DNA of 64,000 nt, from positions 60,481 through 124,480 of the forward strand of contig CAZENE010000003.1 in NCBI GenBank assembly GCA_964513565.1. Reading direction: 5' to 3'. This document shows, one piece after another, positions 24,613 through 34,653 of the stretch. The notes below the pieces were generated by a model that was not told the origin of the DNA, searched no databases, and was given only the letters and a program-made list of their open reading frames with translations. Position 1 is the first letter of the stretch, and each line of letters starts with the position of its first letter. The translations under genes were made by a program, and so were the position numbers. This DNA comes from Delta-02 sp964513565 (GTDB lineage Bacteria; Desulfobacterota; Syntrophorhabdia; Syntrophorhabdales; Syntrophorhabdaceae).

Positions 24613-26106
24613 TCAGGTTCGTCTGGAGATGCGGAACAAACCCGCTGTCAGAAACCGCTTCCGTGCCTCGATTTGTCCCTTGATTTCCTTTTCGGTAATG
24701 ATATACGGGATGGCGGCAAGAACGGGTACATGTGTGAGAGCTGAGAGCGTCTTTGGATCTCGGACCGACCTATCGTTAAATTCCTGAAGCGATGCTGTGC
24801 CTACAGCGGCTACTATGCCGAGGAAAAGGCCTATGAACAATATGGCCGGGATATTTGGTTTGATCGGTTTTTCCGGCAGTCTCGCGGGATCGATAATGGT
24901 AAACCGCTCGCCCATTCTTTCCCTTTCAAGGCCCTGTGCCGTTTTAGCTTCCAACGATTTTTTCATGAGATCGTCGACCTTCAGTTGGATGCTGTTCCGT
25001 TCCGCGAGCAATGCCTTGTAAGATTGCTCAACCTTCGGCGCCGCTTCCATCCTCCGGTAATATTCGTCCCGTCTTAAGTTCAATTCGCCGTTCTGCCGTT
25101 TCACCATGTTCATTTCCGCCTTTACGCCGGCAAGTTGCGACGCCAGATTGACATATGCCGGATTGTCGGGCTGATCACGAACATCTGAGGCGCCCGCTGA
25201 CCGTGAAGCACCGTTGCGGTTCTTAAGCTCTGCTAGCTGTTTGTTCGTTTTTATGACATCCGGGTGTTTTTCGGAATATTTGCTCTTGAGTTGTGTAAGC
25301 TTTGCCCTCAATTCTCTCAGCAGGGTCGCATCATCGCGAGGAACCGTTGATAGTTGTGACAAAAGATAGCTCTCCTTTTCCCTGAGGCTTGTCAGTTGCT
25401 GTCTCAGCCTATCTATCTCGTTTTCGACCCTGTCGATACTGGACACATTCATCTGGTGAAGCTCGGGAAGTTCAAGGAAATGCTTTTCCTTATATCTGGC
25501 TATCCTGGCGTCGACTTCCGCCAACTGTTTTTGTACTGTCACTGTCTCCACCGAGAGGAATTTGGAAGCCCCGAGGGCTCGTTCTTCACGGACCTTCAGG
25601 TTTTCTTCCAGAAAAAGTGATGAAAGAACACTGGTAACCTGCTGGACCGTCGGCGGATCACGGCCATCGTAGGAAATGGTAAAGGCTATAGTGACGGGAG
25701 TCGGTGCGCCACCCCTCTGTGGGTTTGTAATCTCAGGGCTTATAGTCGTGAGTTGGATGTCCCTCCGCATGATGTCTGTGATCTCTTCCACGGTCCTATT
25801 TTTTTTGAAGTCCGGATAAAGGCTGAAGCGATTAATGATCTCAAGGAGTTTTGAAGTGCTCATAATCCTCTGATTCAATGTCTGAAGGCGTTGTTCTGCG
25901 AATCCCGTTATGGTCGTTTGCACATAATCGCGCGGTATCTCCTGTTCCTCAATAAGGATTGTTGCTATAGAGCGATATACAGGTGGATAAAAAATGGCCA
26001 CAATAATAGCAATGAAAAGGAAAATCAGCGGGGGCAAGATCAGGCTTTTTTTTCTCCGCTTTAGTATATCAAGATAATCATGTAGGGTCCGGGTGCCCTC
26101 TTCCAT
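24613..26106 (-). CDS. Polysaccharide chain-length determinant (Wzz/GumC-like)
   Basis: A 497-residue polysaccharide co-polymerase. It has an N-terminal membrane helix (LILPPLIFLFIAIIVAIF), a long periplasmic coiled-coil region (about residues 180-390) and a C-terminal helix preceded by the Pro-rich ARLPEKPIKPN motif. It controls polymer length together with the CpsD-like ATPase encoded next. This is the type found in exosortase-linked exopolysaccharide loci. Confidence 0.92.
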   Translation of the reverse strand: MEEGTRTLHDYLDILKRRKKSLILPPLIFLFIAIIVAIFYPPVYRSIATILIEEQEIPRDYVQTTITGFAEQRLQTLNQRIMSTSKLLEIINRFSLYPDFKKNRTVEEITDIMRRDIQLTTISPEITNPQRGGAPTPVTIAFTISYDGRDPPTVQQVTSVLSSLFLEENLKVREERALGASKFLSVETVTVQKQLAEVDARIARYKEKHFLELPELHQMNVSSIDRVENEIDRLRQQLTSLREKESYLLSQLSTVPRDDATLLRELRAKLTQLKSKYSEKHPDVIKTNKQLAELKNRNGASRSAGASDVRDQPDNPAYVNLASQLAGVKAEMNMVKRQNGELNLRRDEYYRRMEAAPKVEQSYKALLAERNSIQLKVDDLMKKSLEAKTAQGLERERMGERFTIIDPARLPEKPIKPNIPAILFIGLFLGIVAAVGTASLQEFNDRSVRDPKTLSALTHVPVLAAIPYIITEKEIKGQIEARKRFLTAGLFRISRRT

Positions 26107-26156
26107 AGATTTCCCCCAAAATGTATTGATTTAAAGACTAGATATTATTGGATGGT

Positions 26157-27419
26157 TTAGTTAAGCAAATCGAACTGCATCCTGAAACGAACCAGAAAGA
26201 GATTTCTGCCCGCATAATCACGGATTGTATTGTAGCGTGTTCTGTCGTAAGTATAAGACAGTTCCATCGATGCATTTTTATTCCATTCGTACCGGATGCC
26301 CGGAGAGAGCCATATGGTTTCCTCGTCAACCTTTGACGTAAGATCTCCCTCGCTGGACTTGTTGAGGAAGTAACCCCCATACAATGTGCCGTATAGTTCA
26401 TAAGTAATACGCGTATTTAGATTAAAGATTATGGAAGTACGTTCCACGGTTCCCGTCCGCCCGCCGGGAGGGGACAGATCATGACCTATGCTAAGACTCC
26501 CCTTGCTGCGCTCTCCCTTATAATTGACTGCCATTCGGGCAACCGCCCCCCATGCACGGCTAGTATCTTCCTGTTCAGTATAGACCGGAAAGAAAAAAGG
26601 CGGTGTAGCTGGGTCAAAAATGGTCCGTTGAAGGTCCGCTACTTTATATTTCCAATATGTGTATCGAACGCCGCCGTCAACAATGAGACTCCATTTTTCA
26701 GTAAGATCTCTACTCAATCCAAGTGTGGCCTCATAATTATCGGCGTATGAACCGGTCATATTATATTTCGAATAACCAAGATTCAATCGTCCCTTGGTAG
26801 ATCGGGCAAAATATGTGAGATCCTTGGTAAACCCGAGATTGAACGCGTGAACTTCGGAATCGATGTACTGGTCGTTATAATAATCATCATTCAGATATTC
26901 ATAGGATAAGGTTGTTGAAGTCGTTTCCGATAGTGCATATGCTCCGGTAATGCCGTAATTTTGTCTTATTCGCTTGACCGGTCCTAATGGGATTCCCGTT
27001 GTTTCAAGGTCCCGGTCAGGGCGGGAATCATCCGAATAAGCGACCTTTCCGGAGAGACTGGACCGCTCGGTCAAGACAAACCTGCCGGCACCTTCGTAGT
27101 ACTGGTCCGTCGAATCCCATTCGCCATATTTCGAGTAAAGCAACCGGTCGATCCTGCCCGACAGGGAAAGATCTATCTTTTCAGTTCGGTCAATGAAAGT
27201 AACTCCGGGTGAGATCGTGGTGATAAAATCACGCATGGCTCCCGATGTTGTATACAGGATATTATCGTTATATTCTTCTTTTATTGCAATCGATGGCAGC
27301 AATTTGAGCTCAGCGCTTGCCGCTTCTTTGGCGGTGCCCGGCATAATGGATATCCAGAGGAAAACCAGAATAAAAAAAACGCTTATCTTTTTATACTTTT
27401 TAGGGCACAACGATAACAT
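26157..27419 (-). CDS. Outer-membrane beta-barrel protein of the exopolysaccharide locus
   Basis: A 420-residue secreted protein with a signal sequence (VFFILVFLWISIMPGTAKEA then ASA) and many short alternating strands with aromatic girdles, ending in VRFRMQFDLLN, a strand typical for a barrel C-terminus. It resembles the outer-membrane proteins that accompany PEP-CTERM/exosortase systems. It overlaps the end of the Wza-like gene by 20 bases. A G-rich site touches ATG 27419, so TTG 27410 is a possible start. Its job could be export or surface anchoring; this is inferred. Confidence 0.75.
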   Translation of the reverse strand: MLSLCPKKYKKISVFFILVFLWISIMPGTAKEAASAELKLLPSIAIKEEYNDNILYTTSGAMRDFITTISPGVTFIDRTEKIDLSLSGRIDRLLYSKYGEWDSTDQYYEGAGRFVLTERSSLSGKVAYSDDSRPDRDLETTGIPLGPVKRIRQNYGITGAYALSETTSTTLSYEYLNDDYYNDQYIDSEVHAFNLGFTKDLTYFARSTKGRLNLGYSKYNMTGSYADNYEATLGLSRDLTEKWSLIVDGGVRYTYWKYKVADLQRTIFDPATPPFFFPVYTEQEDTSRAWGAVARMAVNYKGERSKGSLSIGHDLSPPGGRTGTVERTSIIFNLNTRITYELYGTLYGGYFLNKSSEGDLTSKVDEETIWLSPGIRYEWNKNASMELSYTYDRTRYNTIRDYAGRNLFLVRFRMQFDLLN

Positions 27420-27993
27420 CCCCCCTTTTGAGAGTTATGTTCTGCTTAATGTTTTGGCCCTGGACCACTTCATCATACTTGAACGGCAAGATCGTAGTTT
27501 TACCTTTTTCCTGGCGGATGACTTTGATCTTATTGCTGCGTGCAAAAGGGGTAAGCCCGCCGGCGATAGAAAGTGCTTGCAGTACCGTGACATTTGCGTT
27601 GACAGGGAACCGGTTCTGATTATTGACCCGGCCTATGACATAGACGAGCATGCTGTTCGGCTGTTTTACTTCTATAGACAGAACAGGTTCAGGAACATAC
27701 TCGGTCAGTCGCATGGAAATTTCTTGTTTCAGCTCGGGAACGCTTTTCCCTGCCGCCATAACTTCACCGATAAGTGGAAAAGATATATTCCCGTCGGACA
27801 GTACCATAACCTGCCGGACAAGAGCATCATCCCGCCAGAGGGCGATGTCGAGAATATCACCGGGGCCTATGATATAATTATTTCCCGCCGAGACATTCTC
27901 GATATCCTTTGGCGTGGGGTTTTCCTTTGGCGCTCCTGCCCATGCCGGTAAGGCCATGAGTAAAACCATACAAAACATAATTATTTTTTTCAT
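27400..27993 (-). CDS. Polysaccharide export protein (Wza-like, SLBB domain)
   Basis: A roughly 197-residue periplasmic/outer-membrane export protein. It has a signal peptide (MKKIIMFCMVLLMALPAWAG), the poly_export motif YIIGPGDILDIALWRD, GNISFPLIGEV and an SLBB domain (VYVIGRVNNQNRFPV, LQALSIAGGLTPFA). ATG 27993 is chosen because GGAGGGGCGG lies just upstream and the signal begins there; an ATG 15 bases upstream overlaps that site. There is no lipobox Cys, unlike classical Wza. Confidence 0.92.
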   Translation of the reverse strand: MKKIIMFCMVLLMALPAWAGAPKENPTPKDIENVSAGNNYIIGPGDILDIALWRDDALVRQVMVLSDGNISFPLIGEVMAAGKSVPELKQEISMRLTEYVPEPVLSIEVKQPNSMLVYVIGRVNNQNRFPVNANVTVLQALSIAGGLTPFARSNKIKVIRQEKGKTTILPFKYDEVVQGQNIKQNITLKRGDVIVVP

Positions 27994-28089
27994 GTTCCGC
28001 CCCTCCATTTTTTAACGGATGTAATACAATTATGTCAACAAATTAATACTTTTTTTGGTAGCCATAAATCAAATGCCATTTCGTAATTT

Positions 28090-30510
28090 TTATCGGCCGG
28101 TTGGAGTGTGTCGTGTCAACATCGAGACTATGTTTTTCGCCTCCTCCTTCCCGAAGAAATCATCCTTTGATTCAACCGCTTTACTAAGTTGTTCTTTCGA
28201 CTCGGCCTTTTTTCCAAGCCTGTGATATACCATTCCTAGGTGATAGGCAATCACCGGGTTCCCGGGCGTCTTTTGCTGAGCTTTGGTAAGATATTCGAGT
28301 GCCTTGGTCACATTGCCCTGCTTATAATGGATCCATCCCAGGGTATCCATTACAGCGCTGTCCCCAGGACGTATTTTCTGCGCTTTTACGGCTATTTTCA
28401 TAGCCTTTTCCAATTCATTGCTGGAGGTGGGTTGTTCGCTCATAAGGAACGCGAGGTCGTTAGCGGCGATCCAGAGATTCGGCCGTTTTTCAAGTAGCTT
28501 ACTGTAAACCTTGATCGCTTTCGAGTATTCTTTGCCCGTACTGTATATCTGCGCCAATGAAAAATATGCCGCTACATTATCAGGTTGTTTATTTATCAAT
28601 TCCCAGTATTTCCGGATGGCGTCGGTTTTCTGGCCTTGCAAAACATAGAGGCGTGCGAGATTATTGTGGGGCGCGAGCCACGTTGGTTCAAGCGATATCG
28701 CCTTCTGGAAAAGATCTTCAGCTTGCTTGTAATTCTTTTGCGCACTCAAAGCTTCACCGAGGAGATTGTACGAAAACGGGTCTTTGGGGTTTTTTTTGAT
28801 CTTTTCTTCGCAAAGCGTTGAGGCGCTCGAGTGTCGCCTGTTTTCCACATAGGACCGGACAAGGATCGAAGAAAGTTGTTGGGACCCGGGATCCAATTTG
28901 TATGCCTGTTCGAATTCCATTATCGCCTTTCCTGGGTTTCCTTGCATCGCATAGAGTGTACCCATCTTAACATACCCTAACGGGTTTAAAGGTGCTTGTT
29001 GTTTTACGTCGCCATATACTTTTTCGGCTCCCTTGAAATCAGAGCGCGCAACGAAAAGATCGCCCAGTTCTATTTTTATATCTATATCGTCCGGGTGATT
29101 TGCAGAAAAGTTCTTCATTTGTTCTTCTGCTTTGTCGTATTTGCCCTGCATGGTATGTATGCGGCCGATGGCTCTTGCCACGTCTTTAGAGTTTGGTTCG
29201 ATCTTATAGGCATTCTGCAGGGTGTCTAACGCCAGGTTCGGCTCGCCGGTCATGATATGTGCCTCAGCAAGTTTCATATATGCAGGGATAAACTGTGGCC
29301 TCTCGTTTATAACGGTCCTGAATTTTGCGACTGCGTTCATTCCATCTACTTCAAGCAAATCGATGTTCCCCTTCAGGTAATGGGCATCCAGATTTTTCGG
29401 ACTAGCCTCAATGACATCATCAACGAGCTTTTTTGCTTCGGTCAATTCATGGCGACCGAGATGGATTTTTGCCAGGGAAATGTTTGCGTGGATATTTTCA
29501 GGGTTTTTAGGGTTGTTCTTGATCATGCGGCATTCTTTTAACAGGGCAATGGCATTATCCGTTCGCTTCGTATCGGCATAGAGGTCGCTCAAAGCCAGGC
29601 GAATCTTGACGCTCTTAGGATTTTTTCGTAATCCTTCCTTGAGGACCTGTTCCGCGTCGGCCGGCCTTTTTTTACTCACGTAAAAACCGGCATTCTCTAA
29701 CCATCGTTCCTCATTTTTTTCATCGGCGAGGACAATAGCGTTAAGGACGTCATGTGCCTTTTGTTCCTTTCCGGAACCCCAATAGAGGTTGGCCAGAGCC
29801 AATTTGTGTCGGGTTTCCTTGGGATCGATGCCGATCAGCTTTTGTACAACGACGATCGCGTCATCTGTTTTTTTCTTTCGGAGCAGATGGTCCGCAAGCG
29901 CCATGTGAAGGGCAGCAGATCCTGGGTTATGCATAATTCCGCTCCTAAGGGCGTCTTCTGCACCAACTGGATCATGCATGCGGGTATAAGCGCCGGCTTT
30001 GATCAAATAAATATCCGGGTCTGTTTTACCTTCCCCGATTAACTCGTCGAGGTGTATGAGGGCAATCTCGACCTTTCCTTTGTTTAAAAACAAGGCGGCC
30101 CTCAGGGCTCGTGCCCCCTCGTTCCGGGGATCCGCCTTGAGCACAAGCTCTGCCTTTTCCATGGCCCTGTCGTGCGCCCGACTGAAGAGGAAAAGCTTTC
30201 CCATCTCAACCTGGGCTTTTAAATGCCCGGGATCGTTCTCAACGGCTTTTAGAAATCTTCCGAAGGCATTATTTAGATCACCGAGCTTCATCAAGGACAT
30301 GCCCGTCCAGTAATAGGCATCTGCAAATTGAGGATCGATCTGAATGGCATTCTTAAATTCAAGGTTTGCATTCATAAATTCGCCTTTTTCATAAAGACCT
30401 TTGCCTTTATTGTAGAATTTCATCTTTGTGGCTTCCGGTCCCCCACAACCATAAAGCATCATGATCGCGGCAAATAAACAGAGTGTTGCTACCCTTATCA
30501 ATCGTTTCAA
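28090..30510 (-). CDS. prsT: PrsT-like TPR lipoprotein of the exosortase system
   Basis: An 806-residue protein made almost wholly of tetratricopeptide repeats after a lipoprotein signal (LCLFAAIMMLYGC). TTG 30510 is chosen: GGAGGGGC lies 3-9 bases upstream and the signal starts at once, whereas the open frame further upstream runs towards the preceding gene. Repeats such as NANLEFKNAIQIDPQFADAY and AIMEFEQAYKLDPGSQ recur about every 34 residues. Proteins like this are regular members of exosortase loci and probably scaffold export across the periplasm. Confidence 0.87.
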   Translation of the reverse strand: MKRLIRVATLCLFAAIMMLYGCGGPEATKMKFYNKGKGLYEKGEFMNANLEFKNAIQIDPQFADAYYWTGMSLMKLGDLNNAFGRFLKAVENDPGHLKAQVEMGKLFLFSRAHDRAMEKAELVLKADPRNEGARALRAALFLNKGKVEIALIHLDELIGEGKTDPDIYLIKAGAYTRMHDPVGAEDALRSGIMHNPGSAALHMALADHLLRKKKTDDAIVVVQKLIGIDPKETRHKLALANLYWGSGKEQKAHDVLNAIVLADEKNEERWLENAGFYVSKKRPADAEQVLKEGLRKNPKSVKIRLALSDLYADTKRTDNAIALLKECRMIKNNPKNPENIHANISLAKIHLGRHELTEAKKLVDDVIEASPKNLDAHYLKGNIDLLEVDGMNAVAKFRTVINERPQFIPAYMKLAEAHIMTGEPNLALDTLQNAYKIEPNSKDVARAIGRIHTMQGKYDKAEEQMKNFSANHPDDIDIKIELGDLFVARSDFKGAEKVYGDVKQQAPLNPLGYVKMGTLYAMQGNPGKAIMEFEQAYKLDPGSQQLSSILVRSYVENRRHSSASTLCEEKIKKNPKDPFSYNLLGEALSAQKNYKQAEDLFQKAISLEPTWLAPHNNLARLYVLQGQKTDAIRKYWELINKQPDNVAAYFSLAQIYSTGKEYSKAIKVYSKLLEKRPNLWIAANDLAFLMSEQPTSSNELEKAMKIAVKAQKIRPGDSAVMDTLGWIHYKQGNVTKALEYLTKAQQKTPGNPVIAYHLGMVYHRLGKKAESKEQLSKAVESKDDFFGKEEAKNIVSMLTRHTPTGR

Positions 30511-30590
30511 TTTGCCCCTCCACCTGTTCGTGTTGCGGCCTTTTCGCCGCGATAAACCCACCCAGCTTCTTTTTCTAGTTTCCTTGTGTT

Positions 30591-32240
30591 TCACACTCCC
30601 AGGATTCCTCGTACAGTGATAAGACTTAAGAAACAGACGGTTGCGCATACCAATCCGGTCATCTTGTCCCGCAATTCACCGATCAGAACACCAAAACTGA
30701 AAAACAACATAATCGTTTTGGCGACGACGCTGCCTATCTCTTTGTGCTCCATGTAGGTGCCGGCTATGAAGGGGGCTATTAAGGCAATAAAAAGGACAAG
30801 AAAATCCATCGTTGTTATCCTGAAGCCCCGTTTCCTCTTGGTGAGGTTCAATGTCAGGATGACGAAGAAAACAACAAACACAAAGGAAAAATTATACAGG
30901 GAAAATATATAGCGATAATCTTCGGGAAGCCGGATGTGGTCGGTGCTTAAATAAACAATAACAGGGATAAGAAGATATAAGGATAATACCAGTGCCCTGC
31001 GAAGCCAGGCCTTCCTGAGAAACCATGCGAAGATGAGAAATGCCATGAGGACTAAAGAGAGTATGGAAACATTCTCCGGTATTGCCCGGGGGAGAATGCA
31101 GGTTGCAAGGAGGAGGAACGGCACGCCGAATTCGATTATCTTGAAGAAAGCGATAATGAAAAAACCTTTTTTCTTGAGTATCCTTAGTCGTGTTTTGAAT
31201 ACGGTGTCAAAAACTCCGTGACGGTTCAGCCTGAATCCCGTTCTCTTGGCCAGGAAAAAGCCAAATGTTATAAGGCCTGCAAATGATACATAACCGGTCA
31301 GGAGCATCCATTCCGAGTGGAACCTGAAAATAAAGGCGGTAATCACGAAAATGGCCTGAATGACATAGATGACGAAAACGGCCTCCGTATGCCACAGGCC
31401 GATGTCCAGGAGCCTGTGGTGCAAATGCTGCCTGTCGGCCAAAAAAGGCGAATGCCCTTGGCCAATGCGTTTTGCCATGACTATAGTGGTATCCAGGACA
31501 GGGAGCCCGAAAATAATGAGTGGTAATACCGGGCTGAGGGCAGTGTCGGTCTGGGTCAAGGCAATTGAGGTCGTGACAAGGGAAAAGCCAAGGAATTGGC
31601 TACCCGAGTCTCCCATAAAGAGAGATGCAGGATGGGTATTGAACCGGAGAAAGCCAAAGATGGCCCCGGTGAGGGATAGGGAAAGGATCATTATCACTTT
31701 ATCGCCTTGAAGGAAGGCGAGGTAGCAGATACAGCAAAAGCTGAGCAGGCAGACGCCACCTGCAAGACCATCCAATCCATCGGCAAGATTAATAGCGTTG
31801 GTAATGCCAACAATGAGAACCACTGTGACCAGTATTGACACCCACAGGGGCAAAACGGTTGATTCGGGAAGAAGCATTCCGAGCTTTGTGATCCTGACGC
31901 CCCCGGCGTAGATAACAATGAGTGCCGCCGCGATCTGGCCTGAAAATTTCAGCTTATAATCAAGGCCTTTCACGTCATCGAGAAAACCGAATAGCACGAT
32001 AATTGCCGCTCCGACACTATATCCTCGCAAGAAAATATCCGACTCGTTCCACCATATCAGCATGGGGATGAAAACGCCGATAGCGATAACGATCCCGCCA
32101 ATCCTCGGAACCGGCTCGGTATGGACTTTCCGGGCATCGGGAACATCCAGTGCTTTGACCCGCATGGAGATCTTTATCAGAATGGGCACAAGTGAGATCG
32201 TCGCAAATAGCGGGAGCAATAGGGCAGTAATGTATGTCAT
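30591..32240 (-). CDS. WecA/MraY-type sugar-phosphate transferase with C-terminal membrane extension
   Basis: The enzyme starts lipid-linked polymer synthesis by moving a sugar phosphate to undecaprenyl phosphate. Residues 1-320 are the transferase: VPDARKVHTEPVPRIGG, FGFLDDVKGLDYKLKF, NLADGLDGLAGG, MGDSGSQFLGF and DRQHLHHRLLDIG are all intact. The remaining 230 residues add several more membrane helices (for instance VPFLLLATCILPRA and LSLYLLIPVIVYLS) that ordinary WecA lacks. The start is 27 bases downstream of the exosortase stop. Confidence 0.9.
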   Translation of the reverse strand: MTYITALLLPLFATISLVPILIKISMRVKALDVPDARKVHTEPVPRIGGIVIAIGVFIPMLIWWNESDIFLRGYSVGAAIIVLFGFLDDVKGLDYKLKFSGQIAAALIVIYAGGVRITKLGMLLPESTVLPLWVSILVTVVLIVGITNAINLADGLDGLAGGVCLLSFCCICYLAFLQGDKVIMILSLSLTGAIFGFLRFNTHPASLFMGDSGSQFLGFSLVTTSIALTQTDTALSPVLPLIIFGLPVLDTTIVMAKRIGQGHSPFLADRQHLHHRLLDIGLWHTEAVFVIYVIQAIFVITAFIFRFHSEWMLLTGYVSFAGLITFGFFLAKRTGFRLNRHGVFDTVFKTRLRILKKKGFFIIAFFKIIEFGVPFLLLATCILPRAIPENVSILSLVLMAFLIFAWFLRKAWLRRALVLSLYLLIPVIVYLSTDHIRLPEDYRYIFSLYNFSFVFVVFFVILTLNLTKRKRGFRITTMDFLVLFIALIAPFIAGTYMEHKEIGSVVAKTIMLFFSFGVLIGELRDKMTGLVCATVCFLSLITVRGILGV

Positions 32241-32267
32241 AGTTTTTTTTAGGTTTTGAGGCTTGTA

Positions 32268-33845
32268 TTATTTCGGTATGTACTCATCCAGGATCGGTGT
32301 GACCATTCCGATGAATCTCTGGAGCCTTGATTCGGTATCGCTCAATCTCTCGTTTTTGCCTATATCGGCAATGATACGTACGAGCGCCCCATCACTCCTT
32401 CGTTGTGTCAATGAATCCCAGAATGTGTAGAGCTTCAGCTGGTAAAGATTTGTAAGAAGACGTCCCCGTTGGGGAAACCAGTAGTAGACAAGCTGTCTCG
32501 CATCGCCCTTTTCCATGAGGGCCCGGTTAACCGTAAAGGCGGGCTTGCCCTCGGAGACAGTTAGCTTTATGGTGCCCGACTCCCTGAATTCCCAGCCGCT
32601 TCCAGGGAGGCAGCTTTCGGGGGAATGTGTGGCACCACCTTTGTGTTGGTCTTGGTAATAGGCAACAAAAAAAGTCATCGCCTGGCCCTGACCGTTTCTG
32701 TAGTTTGCTATGATATAATCACTAAGTCTCAGTGAATTAATAAACCGCTGCTCCATGTATTGGCGAGATCCCTGCCACTCATTTATCTCCATGGGAAACT
32801 CCCTGAAGGGCTTGCTTACAGGAACCTTTTGCCGGAACTCTATTCCATGCGTCAGGCCAAAGGTCGACAATAATGTCGCCAGACATACTAGAAAAACAGG
32901 TTGCAGCAGTTGACATTTCAGCCGTGTCCTTATTGCTGTCCTTTCAGCTCCGCCCCCCTGTTTTATCGTCCCTGTTATCTGCTGGCCCCTTGTATTGCCT
33001 CTCGGAGGCACCTTGCCCAGGACCCACATTTCAAAAAGTAGGACAGGAATTGTGAAGACAAAAACGAGCCATCCGGCAAATCCATGGAAAAAACCCTCCG
33101 CTACCTGTATCCCAAACATGTTGTAGAGAACGCCCGTCATTGCAATGCGGCAACTATTGACAAAGATTGCGAGGGGAATGGCTGAAAGGAAAAGAATTAT
33201 CTTTTTCCAGAAGGCTGCTCTGAACCAGACGGTGAGAAACAGAGCCAGGACCATAAGCGGCATCACATATGCGAGGCCGCTGCAGGCATCGATGACCTGA
33301 AGCCGGGTAAGGCCTATATCGATGATATTACCCTCTCGGTAGGCCGATATACCGAAAAGATGGAGCATTGAGACACCTACCTTTGAGGAGATGAGCCTTA
33401 GCTGGAGAGAGATTTTCGCATTTATGAATTGAGGGAATGGGAACATGGTGAGCATCAAAACAAGAATAAACCACATGGCTTTGATTTTTTCCCGCCCCAG
33501 ATGTACCCAGAGCAATCCGACCATAACGAACCAGAATGATATGTAAAGGGTGAAATACTCACCCCCGAGTTCGCCCAGCCAGAAAAGGCACAGACCGATC
33601 CCAAAAGGCACAAAACCGGCCGACGACGGCGCCGACGGTGCGGCAGCTATTTTGCCGCGCTTTTCCCAGAGAAGATAAAGAAGGGCGAGGGGTATCAAGA
33701 CACAGTGGGAATAATCCTCTTTAGCCCAATCGTGCGTGATCATATAAAAAAACGCCGAAAAATAAACAAGCATTAGTACTACGGCATAAACGCCGATATT
33801 GAACCAGCCCGCCGAATTGACCCTGATGTTTTCAAATGATTTCAA
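32268..33845 (-). CDS. xrtD: Exosortase fused to EpsI domain (XrtD type)
   Basis: A 525-residue inner-membrane protein. The N-terminal 290 residues are an exosortase with eight or so helices and the catalytic triad: Cys in IDACSGLAYV, Arg in FVNSCRIAMTG and His in EGFFHGFAGW. The C-terminal 190 residues form an EpsI domain with HSPESCLPGSGWEF and YYWFPQRGR. This fusion is characteristic of XrtD, the exosortase proposed to process VPLPA-CTERM proteins. A protein with a C-terminal VPIPPT sorting signal is encoded 11 kb upstream in the same locus (44898-45530), a plausible substrate. Confidence 0.92.
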   Translation of the reverse strand: MKSFENIRVNSAGWFNIGVYAVVLMLVYFSAFFYMITHDWAKEDYSHCVLIPLALLYLLWEKRGKIAAAPSAPSSAGFVPFGIGLCLFWLGELGGEYFTLYISFWFVMVGLLWVHLGREKIKAMWFILVLMLTMFPFPQFINAKISLQLRLISSKVGVSMLHLFGISAYREGNIIDIGLTRLQVIDACSGLAYVMPLMVLALFLTVWFRAAFWKKIILFLSAIPLAIFVNSCRIAMTGVLYNMFGIQVAEGFFHGFAGWLVFVFTIPVLLFEMWVLGKVPPRGNTRGQQITGTIKQGGGAERTAIRTRLKCQLLQPVFLVCLATLLSTFGLTHGIEFRQKVPVSKPFREFPMEINEWQGSRQYMEQRFINSLRLSDYIIANYRNGQGQAMTFFVAYYQDQHKGGATHSPESCLPGSGWEFRESGTIKLTVSEGKPAFTVNRALMEKGDARQLVYYWFPQRGRLLTNLYQLKLYTFWDSLTQRRSDGALVRIIADIGKNERLSDTESRLQRFIGMVTPILDEYIPK

Positions 33846-33855
33846 GATTGATTGC

Positions 33856-34644
33856 CTATAAATGAGAGCCGAATTGTCTTTCTGCCCTCAATACCGCCGG
33901 AAAAAGAAATTGTCGAATTTTTGATACTGGCTTTAATGTCAAGGTCCAGAGATAGGGGTCTAGACCATTTATTTTCCATGCCAGTCTGTCTTTTCGGTTG
34001 GCAATCAGGCGATTTTTGAGAGAAGCGTTGCTACGTCCGCCATCCCGCATTTTTACCAGCACATCCGGAATGTAGACGGAACTTATTCTGTATTTAACAA
34101 GAAACCGCAGCATCAGCTCATAGTCTGCCGCAGAACCGAGATCCAAGTTGAAAATTCCATATTTGTCATATTCCTTTTTCCGCACAAAAAATGTGGGATG
34201 CGGGGGCATCCAGCCCCAATAAAATCGTCTAACATTGTAATGGCCGGCACGCCACATACGAGTTATCCGTGCTGTATCTTCAGCGTCTACATATATCAGG
34301 TCGCCATAGCAACTTTCGACGGTAGGGTTGTCGAAACACGAGATTACCTTTTTTAGCACGTCACGATGAGCATACATATCGTCGGCGTTCAATATACCCA
34401 CTATTTCGCCTGTGGCAAACGCGAGTCCCTTGTTCATGCCATCGTATATTCCTTTGTCCTTTTCGGTTAATATTTTGGCCAGATGCGGCCTGTATTCTTC
34501 AATGATTTCGAGTGTCCCGTCCGTCGAGCCTCCGTCGATCAAAATATGTTCAACAGTGATCCCCTGGTCCCTGACACTTTCTATACAATCCCGAATCGTA
34601 CGGTGACCATTCAAGACCGTTGTTACAATTGTTGTATTGATCAT
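33856..34644 (-). CDS. Family 2 glycosyltransferase (WcaA-like)
   Basis: A GT-A glycosyltransferase of 262 residues. TTIVTTVLNGHRTIRDCIES opens the nucleotide-binding fold. HILIDGGSTDGTLEII and GILNADDMYAHRDV supply the two Asp motifs. A conserved RRFYWGWMPPHPTFFVRK segment matches colanic-acid type transferases. It starts 9 bases after the preceding gene, within the exopolysaccharide operon. Confidence 0.92.
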   Translation of the reverse strand: MINTTIVTTVLNGHRTIRDCIESVRDQGITVEHILIDGGSTDGTLEIIEEYRPHLAKILTEKDKGIYDGMNKGLAFATGEIVGILNADDMYAHRDVLKKVISCFDNPTVESCYGDLIYVDAEDTARITRMWRAGHYNVRRFYWGWMPPHPTFFVRKKEYDKYGIFNLDLGSAADYELMLRFLVKYRISSVYIPDVLVKMRDGGRSNASLKNRLIANRKDRLAWKINGLDPYLWTLTLKPVSKIRQFLFPAVLRAERQFGSHL

Positions 34645-34653
34645 ACAGGGGAA

